Shown here: positions 7,707 to 13,343 of the stretch, piece by piece
How positions within the stretch are numbered: position 1 is the first letter of the stretch
How the letters are laid out: each line of letters begins with the position of its first letter
NCBI GenBank assembly: GCA_041677365.1
Contig: JBAYQC010000031.1
Location: forward strand, 1-13,343
Reading direction: 5' to 3'
From: UBA2289 sp041677365
GTDB taxonomy: Bacteria; Bacillota_I; Bacilli_A; Izemoplasmatales; Hujiaoplasmataceae
Length of the DNA: 13,343 nt
The notes under the pieces: generated by a model
The model's input: the letters and a program-made list of their open reading frames with translations, nothing else
Told to the model about the DNA's origin: nothing
Database searches by the model: none
Program-made: the position numbers and the translations under genes

Positions 7707-9656
7707 ATGAAAATACAATTTAAAATTTTATTGGTTGTTGTGTCTTTATTATTGGTAGCGGGAATAGTTACGACTATTATTTTATTAACGGATTCCAATG
7801 AACAACAAACAACTGTACCAACTGATAACTTTAATACAACCGAAGATGACCCCGACACAGATATTTACTTGTTTAATGAAGGGGCTTCACCATATAGCAT
7901 CGTTATTCCTGAAGAAGCTTCAGGTGATATCGTTTTTGCGGCTAACGAGTTGGTAAACTTTTTCCAAGAAGCAACTGGTTATGTCTTGCCAGTAATCGAA
8001 GATACTGACTTAACATTTAACCCTGATGATTACTATTTATCGATTGGGAATACCACAATTCAAGCTGGAAGCGATGTAAGTGTAACTTATGAAGAATATG
8101 GTTTGGATACCTTAAAATTAGTTAGAAAAGGGAATACGATTATCATGGCTGGCTCTAATGATAAGGGCGCAATGTATGCGATGTATGAGTTCCTAGAAAG
8201 AACTTTTAATTTAGAAACCTATGCAATTGATGAATGGTATATTGACACAGAAGTTGAAACTGCCTTTATTAAAGATTTCGATGTCTTAGAAATCCCTTTA
8301 TTTCCAAGACGTTCTGTAGGTTTATTCCCTTATACAATCAACGAGACCTTCCGTAATCGGATGCGTCAAGAGTTTTATAGTACAGATTGGATTTACTGGA
8401 GTCATTCTCATTTCCGAATATTACCTAAGGAAATTTACTTTGAAGAACATCCAGATTGGTACAGTCCAGATGGTACACAATTATGTTTAACTAACGATGA
8501 GATGAGAGCGGAATTTACGCGTGTGGTAATCGAACTGATGAAAGAACATCCAGAATACAGTTACATTATGCTAGGGCAAGAAGACATTAATACCTTCTGT
8601 ACTTGTCCTGATTGTCAAGAACTTGTCAATCAATATAAAGAAAGTGGAGTTATGATGCATTTTGTTAATAAAGTAGCTGATGATGTCCAAGCTTATATTG
8701 ATGAGTATGAACCAGGAAGAATCTTCTTTTTAGGTACATTTGGTTACCATAAAACGCAAATTGCTCCTGCAATTTTAAATGATGATGGTGTATATGAACC
8801 AATCGATGATACTGTACTCCCAAGAGATAATGTTATGGTTATGGTTGCGCCAATTCGCGCGTGTAATTCTCATGATTATTATTCAGAATGTAACCGTGAA
8901 ACTGAACAGGTTTTAAGAAGCTGGGATGCAGTGGCTCATGATCATATGTTTGTTTGGATGTATAACAAGGTTTTTGGCCAATACTTTTTACCATTTAATA
9001 ATTTCTCCACTTTGGTTGATAACTATCAAATTCTAGCAGACATGGGAGTTTCTTTTGTTTATCATCAAGGAAATAAGGAAACTGAAGCTGGTGGTTTACA
9101 AGAAATGATGAGTTATGTAGAGGCCAAATTGATGTGGGATAATAATCAAAACCCTGATGAGTTAGCTAGTGATTTTATCGAGCATTATTATAAAGATGCT
9201 GCTCCGCATTTCCAAGAATACTATGATTTAATTAGGATGACTTACACAATTTGGGAAACAAGAGATGGCAAGCACGCATATAACTCCGGATCAATCTCTT
9301 TAGAGACATACAACAGCAATTACTGGACTAGAGATTATTTAGACAGTTTATATAACCTCTTCGATGAGATGTTAGAAAGTATAGCTCATTATGAAGAAAC
9401 TGACCCAGAACTCTTTGAGACGTTAACCCTAAGAATCAAGAAAGAACGTTTAACAGTACAAATTATGTATTTAGAGTTTTATTTCGATGAATTTACCTAT
9501 GATGAAGCGTCAGAAATGATTGATGATTTTGAATATGTAGCTTCAAGATTTGGAATTACTGTATGGCGAGAAAAATTAGGGGTAAGAGATGTTCCTGAGA
9601 CTTTACTTACGGTTTTAATCGCTTCATGGAGAAGCGAATTACAATTAAAAAGATAA
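7707..9656 (+). CDS. Membrane-anchored DUF4838 protein, putative GH163-like glycoside hydrolase
   Basis: 649 residues. One hydrophobic segment at about 7-27 follows MKIQFK and has no lipobox, so an N-terminal anchor with the enzyme outside is likely. A short acidic/Thr linker lies at about 30-52. Next is an alpha/beta N-domain at about 53-190 of the type placed before GH20/GH67-like barrels: AANELVNFFQEATG at 79-91, LSIGNT, MAGSNDKGAMYAMYEFLE. The DUF4838 barrel follows. HSHFRILPKEIYFEEHPDWY lies at 233-252 and QLCLTN at 258-263. The signature QEDINTFCTCPDC puts E292-D293 just before Cys298, Cys300 and Cys303. MFVWMYN lies at 414-420 and LPFNNF at 428-433. The C-terminal 120 residues are helical. 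DUF4838 includes GH163, whose characterised members are endo-beta-N-acetylglucosaminidases acting on complex N-glycans. By analogy E292 and D293 are catalytic candidates; activity and substrate here are inferred. The gene ends with tandem stops TAA-TAG. Confidence 0.85.
   Translation: MKIQFKILLVVVSLLLVAGIVTTIILLTDSNEQQTTVPTDNFNTTEDDPDTDIYLFNEGASPYSIVIPEEASGDIVFAANELVNFFQEATGYVLPVIEDTDLTFNPDDYYLSIGNTTIQAGSDVSVTYEEYGLDTLKLVRKGNTIIMAGSNDKGAMYAMYEFLERTFNLETYAIDEWYIDTEVETAFIKDFDVLEIPLFPRRSVGLFPYTINETFRNRMRQEFYSTDWIYWSHSHFRILPKEIYFEEHPDWYSPDGTQLCLTNDEMRAEFTRVVIELMKEHPEYSYIMLGQEDINTFCTCPDCQELVNQYKESGVMMHFVNKVADDVQAYIDEYEPGRIFFLGTFGYHKTQIAPAILNDDGVYEPIDDTVLPRDNVMVMVAPIRACNSHDYYSECNRETEQVLRSWDAVAHDHMFVWMYNKVFGQYFLPFNNFSTLVDNYQILADMGVSFVYHQGNKETEAGGLQEMMSYVEAKLMWDNNQNPDELASDFIEHYYKDAAPHFQEYYDLIRMTYTIWETRDGKHAYNSGSISLETYNSNYWTRDYLDSLYNLFDEMLESIAHYEETDPELFETLTLRIKKERLTVQIMYLEFYFDEFTYDEASEMIDDFEYVASRFGITVWREKLGVRDVPETLLTVLIASWRSELQLKR
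9619..9637. repeat. Inverted repeat in the last codons of the DUF4838 gene
   Basis: TCGCTTC-atgga-GAAGCGA forms a perfect 7-bp stem with a 5-nt loop, 17 nt before the stop codon. The T-run in the next gap (9666-9670) is 28 nt further on, so this is not a standard intrinsic terminator. A role in mRNA processing or in setting the ratio of upstream to downstream expression is possible, but chance is equally likely. Confidence 0.25.
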
Positions 9657-9684
9657 TAGATAATATTTTTAAAGGAGGAAAGAA

Positions 9685-12600
9685 ATGAATTTTAGTAAGA
9701 AGCGTTTTTTGAGTATTCTGTTTATAGCTATATTTGCGTTTGCTTTAATAGCTTGTAACGGCGATACCACAACAACCACAACCGAAACTCAAGGTTCAAC
9801 GACTGAGTCAACAGAAACAACTTCAGAATCTACGACTGAGTCAACAACCGAAAGTACAACCGAGTCGACTACAGTGTCAACGGAAGAAGAGGTTTTTGTT
9901 CTCTTAGATAAAACGACTGCTGTTTTAAATGTTGGCGATGAATTGACTTTAGTCGCAGAAATGACTGATTCAACCACTCCGGAATTTGTTTGGACTTCAT
10001 CTAATGAAGAAGTTGCAACAGTAGAGGGCGGAGTTGTGACTGCACTTGCAAAAGGGCAGACAACAATTAGAGTCAGTGTTGGAAGTATTTTTGCCGAATG
10101 TAGTGTTACTGTCAATGATGTCATTGACTTAATCTTCCCAGAAGTAGCTGAAACGGCTTTTGTTGGAGACACAATCACACTAGGAGCTTTTGCACGAGTA
10201 AATGGTGTAGATGACTACGACAATATCACCATAACTGGTGAAGGATTTTCTGTAGATGGTGATGATGTGACATTTACTGATTCAGGTGTAATTGAAATCA
10301 GTGTAGCTTATCCTGGAGTAGATGCAATACTTCGTTCAATAAATGTATATCATGAGGTTAAAACAATCGCTGATTTTGAAGCGATAGCGCTTGACTTAGA
10401 TGGATATTACATGATGACTGCTGATTTAGATTATGAAGGTAATCCTTTGAACACAATTGCTCATTACTCTGACGGATATTCATCTCCAGAAAATGGCTTT
10501 TCAGGAATCTTCGATGGTAATGGTCACACTATCAGTAATTTTTATGCTTATTATGCGAGTGATCCAGCGATTGTAGCTAATTCAAGCCCATTTGGTTTGA
10601 TTGCTACATCAGGAATTGTTAGAAACGTTAACTTTATCGGCGTTACTATTCAAACTAGAATTGCTGGTGGAATTGCGACAATCAATTATGGACTAATTGA
10701 AAATAGTTTCGCTCAAGTATATGTTACTTATGACACTACTTCAGATGTTAATAACCCGATAGGTGGTTTAGTGTCTAAGAACTATGGCCAGATCAAGAAT
10801 TCTATAGCTATAGTTGATATCAAACCAGGTATTGCTGATGTAAATATCGGTGGCGTAGTTGGTAGAACTTTAAACGGTTCAACAATCGAAAACTCATATT
10901 CCATAGCGCCTGTTGGACGTCATGAATCAGCTGTTCCCACGAATGGAGATATGACTGGAGACTTCACTAATTTTGAAGGTTACAGTGATTTAGCAACATT
11001 TTATGCAGAAGCAACACTAACTGATTTTCCATCATTATGGACATTAGAAGCTGGTTTTTATCCACATTTAGGAGTAATAACTGATCAAATATTAATTACG
11101 AATACTCTAAATGAACTTTATGCTGGAAAATCATTACAGATTGAAACTGATCATAATTATCCAGTATTATATGAACTTAATGAAGCTATCGCTGGTGTTA
11201 GCATAGATGAGTCTGGATTATTAACTGTTGCTGACACTGTATTAAGCGGTACAGAAATTACTGTGTTGGTGAAGAGCGTTTTCTGTCCTGACTGTACTGA
11301 CGAAATCGTAATTACTGTCTTAGAAAACAACTATGAAATTACCGCAGATGTTACAGAAGTAAACTTCGATTGGATTCAAGGTGTTTCAGCTGCAACAGAA
11401 TATGAAATTCTTCACAATATTCTAGTTAAATACAATGGCGAAGTTTATACGGGTGAATACGAAATAGTTTCATCTAATGAGACGGTAGCTATCGTAGACA
11501 ATGACAAAATTGTGGCTGTTGGCGATGGCTCTACTACAATAGATGTTATTATCGATTCACAAGTATTATATTCAATTCAAGTTTCATCAACGATGTTTAT
11601 TCCAATCACTACCACTTCTGAATTCTTAGCTATTGGAACTGATTTAGATACAATGTCAGGTAAATACATCTTGATGAATGATTTAGATTTTGAAGGAGCA
11701 GCTATACATGCTTTTTCATCATGGAAGACTAAAAATGGTGCAAGTGGTTTATACTTTTCTGGAATTTTTGACGGAAACAACCATACAATTGCAAACTTTG
11801 AACCTCACCAAAACTTAAGTGACTCTAGCGATAGAGACCGGGCAATATTCGGATATATGAGTTCAAACGCTGTTGTTATGAATACAAACTTTATTGGTGT
11901 TATCGGTAGAGATAGAGTTGCAGTTGTATCTAACTGGAACGAAGGAACAGTCAAGAATATCTATGTTGAGATGTTATATGTTTCTACAGCTACAGTAGAC
12001 AACCGTTCTGATGTAAATCCTGCTGGTGTAGTAGTTGCTAAAAACCGTGCTGGAGCAACGGTTGAAAATGCAATCACTGTTCTTACTTTCACAGAAGAAG
12101 CTACAAGACAATATATTGGTGGAGTTGTTGGATCTAATTCAGGTACAGTGACAAATGTTCATGTGATTACCAATAATGAAACAACAAATGCAATTTCTAA
12201 ACCGTATGCAGAAGGTACAGTTACTAATGCCGAAGCATATCCTGATTTAGAAACATTCCATGCGACAGCTGATACAACAGCTTTTGGTGAAGATTGGACA
12301 ATCCAAACTGGATTCTTCCCATTCCTTAACAATCTAAGTGATACTGTTGAAATTACAGTTGAAGCAACAAAAGTTTATTTGGGTACTTCACTTGAAATTG
12401 CTACTTCAAGCAACTATGGATTACTTTACGAATTAGAAGAAGCATTAACTGGTGTTGAAATATCAGAAACAGGAATGCTTACAGTTGGTTTAGACGCAGT
12501 TGTAGGTGAAACTGTAACAATCAATGTTTACAGTAAGTATGGTGTTGCTCAAGATTCAATTACTTTAACAATCTCAGAAAATAACTTTACCGTTACTGCA

Positions 12601-13343
12601 GTTCAAGATGATTTTGATTTTGAATGGATTAATGGTTATAGCGATACCGCTGATTTCCAAGCACCTATTGGTGTAACTGTTTATAATGATGGTGTAGTTT
12701 ATACTGGAGCGTATGATTTTGTAGTTGCTGATTCAACAATCGCAATCGTTGAAGATGGCTTAGTTAAAGCCATTGGTGATGGACAAACTACAATTAATGT
12801 AGTTGTAAACTCAGTAACTCTTTATACATTAAATGTAAGTTCAATCAAATGGAATCCAATTACTACAACTCAAGAGTTTGAAGCAATTGGTACAGATTCA
12901 ACTACCTTAGCTCAAAAATATATTTTAATGAATGATATTGACTTTGGTGGAAACGGACTTAATACCATCGCTCATTACAATGGTGGATACAACTCAAGAA
13001 CCAATGGTTTTGCTGGTATCTTTGATGGTAACGGCTATACAATTAGTAATTTCTATGCTTATTATGCACCAAACACAGCGATAGTAGCTAACAGCTCACC
13101 GTTTGGAACAGTAGCTGAAACTGGTGTTATCCGGAATGTTAACTTCACTGGCGTTTTAATAAAAACCAGAATTGCTGGTGGTGTTGCGACAATTAACTAC
13201 GGAACAATCGAAAATGTTTTTGTTGAAGTTCATGTGACTTATAACACTTCTTCAGATGTCAACAATCCTATGGGTGGCGTAGCTTCTAAGAATTACGGAA
13301 CAATTGAAAATGTAATTACTGTTCTTACAGTAAAAGATGGAAT
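9685..13343 (+). CDS. Giant BIG2/GLUG-repeat surface lipoprotein, 3'-truncated by window edge
   Basis: ATG 9685 is preceded by AAAGGAGG (9671-9678) at 6-nt spacing. The frame has no stop up to base 13343, giving 1219 complete codons. The signal peptide MNFSKKRFLSILFIAIFAF leads to the lipobox LIAC, with the lipid-modified Cys at 24. A Thr/Ser/Glu linker covers about 28-69. A classic BIG2 Ig domain follows at about 70-150 (WTSSNEEVATVEGG, VTALAKGQTTI) and a second Ig-like domain at 151-225. Then come GLUG-type repeat modules at about 226-470, 645-890 and 1065-end, each centred on G-I-F-D-G-N-(G/N)-x-T-I-(S/A)-N-F. Ig plus BIG2-like pairs lie between them at about 473-645 and 892-1060. GLUG/BIG2 proteins are usually adhesins or surface-bound proteins with a beta-solenoid; no protease or hydrolase motif is seen so far. 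C-terminal domains are unknown. It sits 28 nt after the DUF4838 gene, probably in the same operon. Confidence 0.9.
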   Translation, partial: MNFSKKRFLSILFIAIFAFALIACNGDTTTTTTETQGSTTESTETTSESTTESTTESTTESTTVSTEEEVFVLLDKTTAVLNVGDELTLVAEMTDSTTPEFVWTSSNEEVATVEGGVVTALAKGQTTIRVSVGSIFAECSVTVNDVIDLIFPEVAETAFVGDTITLGAFARVNGVDDYDNITITGEGFSVDGDDVTFTDSGVIEISVAYPGVDAILRSINVYHEVKTIADFEAIALDLDGYYMMTADLDYEGNPLNTIAHYSDGYSSPENGFSGIFDGNGHTISNFYAYYASDPAIVANSSPFGLIATSGIVRNVNFIGVTIQTRIAGGIATINYGLIENSFAQVYVTYDTTSDVNNPIGGLVSKNYGQIKNSIAIVDIKPGIADVNIGGVVGRTLNGSTIENSYSIAPVGRHESAVPTNGDMTGDFTNFEGYSDLATFYAEATLTDFPSLWTLEAGFYPHLGVITDQILITNTLNELYAGKSLQIETDHNYPVLYELNEAIAGVSIDESGLLTVADTVLSGTEITVLVKSVFCPDCTDEIVITVLENNYEITADVTEVNFDWIQGVSAATEYEILHNILVKYNGEVYTGEYEIVSSNETVAIVDNDKIVAVGDGSTTIDVIIDSQVLYSIQVSSTMFIPITTTSEFLAIGTDLDTMSGKYILMNDLDFEGAAIHAFSSWKTKNGASGLYFSGIFDGNNHTIANFEPHQNLSDSSDRDRAIFGYMSSNAVVMNTNFIGVIGRDRVAVVSNWNEGTVKNIYVEMLYVSTATVDNRSDVNPAGVVVAKNRAGATVENAITVLTFTEEATRQYIGGVVGSNSGTVTNVHVITNNETTNAISKPYAEGTVTNAEAYPDLETFHATADTTAFGEDWTIQTGFFPFLNNLSDTVEITVEATKVYLGTSLEIATSSNYGLLYELEEALTGVEISETGMLTVGLDAVVGETVTINVYSKYGVAQDSITLTISENNFTVTAVQDDFDFEWINGYSDTADFQAPIGVTVYNDGVVYTGAYDFVVADSTIAIVEDGLVKAIGDGQTTINVVVNSVTLYTLNVSSIKWNPITTTQEFEAIGTDSTTLAQKYILMNDIDFGGNGLNTIAHYNGGYNSRTNGFAGIFDGNGYTISNFYAYYAPNTAIVANSSPFGTVAETGVIRNVNFTGVLIKTRIAGGVATINYGTIENVFVEVHVTYNTSSDVNNPMGGVASKNYGTIENVITVLTVKDG
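9766..9891 (+). repeat. Low-complexity Thr/Ser/Glu linker with repeated TTES units
   Basis: Just after the lipidated Cys, about 40 residues are nearly all Thr, Ser and Glu, with STTES-type units repeated. At DNA level the 15-mer ACGACTGAGTCAACA occurs at 9799-9813 and again at 9832-9846, 33 nt apart. Elsewhere in the linker different Thr codons are mixed. It is a spacer lifting the domains off the membrane and could change length by recombination. Confidence 0.8.
10360..11100 (+). repeat. GLUG-type supermodule, copy 1
   Basis: Residues about 226-472. The module opens with a TIADFEAIA / Y-x-M-x-x-DLD-(Y/F)-EG strand pair, continues through FDGNGHTISNF (276-286) and a set of G-x-(I/V)-x-N beta-solenoid turns, and ends with WTLEAGFYPHL. 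Anchor residues G252, D277 and P460 recur at +419 in copy 2. Copy 1 aligns without gaps to copy 3 at +837 residues (2511 nt). Confidence 0.75.
11101..12357 (+). repeat. Ig-BIG2-GLUG supermodule, copy 2
   Basis: Residues about 473-891. An Ig-like domain (LYAGKSLQIET, LYELNEA, SGLLTV) is followed by a BIG2-like domain (SSNETVAIVDNDKIVAVGDG) and a GLUG region with FDGNNHTIANF at 695-705. The anchors sit 419 residues after copy 1 and 418 before copy 3. The GLUG part is clearly diverged from copies 1 and 3. Its Ig domain has a CPDC insertion (534-537) missing in copy 3. Confidence 0.75.
12358..13343 (+). repeat. Ig-BIG2-GLUG supermodule, copy 3 (cut by window end)
   Basis: Residues about 892-1219. 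The Ig and BIG2-like parts match copy 2 (YLGTSLEIAT, LLYELEEAL, ADSTIAIVEDGLVKAIGDG). The GLUG part from residue 1093 instead matches copy 1: NTIAHY, FDGNGYTISNFYAYYA, AIVANSSPFG, SDVNNP and SKNYG are all shared with it. By hand, 71 of 97 residues are identical to copy 1 from FDGNG to the I-x-N after SKNYG. The module continues beyond the window. Confidence 0.75.

Noticed and set aside
9789..10178. 129-codon open frame on the minus strand with a Val/Ser-rich product
   Set aside because: It is the antisense of the Thr/Ser/Glu linker and BIG2 domain. The repeated ACN/GAN codons remove stops on the other strand; there is no ribosome site and the product is low complexity.
11577..11780. Minus-strand open frame inside the giant lipoprotein
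   Set aside because: Short antisense shadow; the plus-strand frame carries clear repeat homology here.
9685..13343. The large lipoprotein might be a broken gene because no stop is seen
   Set aside because: Codon-by-codon reading shows no stop or frame shift. The missing end is simply the window edge.
1..13343. CRISPR array, tRNA/rRNA genes, insertion sequences or attachment sites
   Set aside because: No short regularly spaced repeats with unique spacers, cloverleaf-like segments, transposase motifs or terminal inverted repeats were seen. The only repeats are within protein-coding modules.

Overview
The window is a single co-directional (+ strand) gene cluster in AT-rich DNA. It carries a carbohydrate ABC importer followed by three large extracytoplasmic proteins. 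The standard bacterial code fits: tryptophan is TGG throughout, no TGA is read through, and all five visible stops are TAA or TAG. AGGAGG-type ribosome sites, a lipobox lipoprotein with a Thr/Ser/Glu linker, and no outer-membrane (Sus/TonB-type) component suggest a low-GC monoderm. A Bacillota or a wall-poor relative (Acholeplasma/Izemoplasma-like) is plausible, but this is inference and no marker gene is present.

Layout: 1-1126 is the C-terminal ~374 residues of a sugar-binding lipoprotein (start lies left of the window). 1150-2211 and 2213-3121 are the two MalF/MalG-type permeases. 3122-3195 is a 74-nt leader with a detached Shine-Dalgarno site, a 6-codon mini-ORF and a perfect 7-5-7 palindrome. 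3196-7689 is a 1497-residue membrane-anchored or secreted protein built from three lectin-like beta-sandwich modules and eight Ig-like modules. 7707-9656 is a membrane-anchored DUF4838 protein related to glycoside hydrolase family GH163. 9685-13343 is the first 1219 residues of a giant BIG2/GLUG-repeat lipoprotein that runs off the right edge without a stop. No gene-free stretch exceeds 80 bases.

Working model (inference): a surface glycan capture and breakdown locus. The multi-lectin protein and the giant lipoprotein would bind complex glycan or host/cell surfaces, the DUF4838 enzyme would cleave glycan chains, and the ABC importer would take up the released oligosaccharides. No ATPase gene is visible, so the importer probably uses one encoded elsewhere. 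The most striking structural facts are two higher-order repeats: lectin-Ig-Ig-Ig supermodules in the 1497-residue protein, and a 418-419 residue supermodule in the giant lipoprotein whose first and third GLUG copies resemble each other far more than the one between them.
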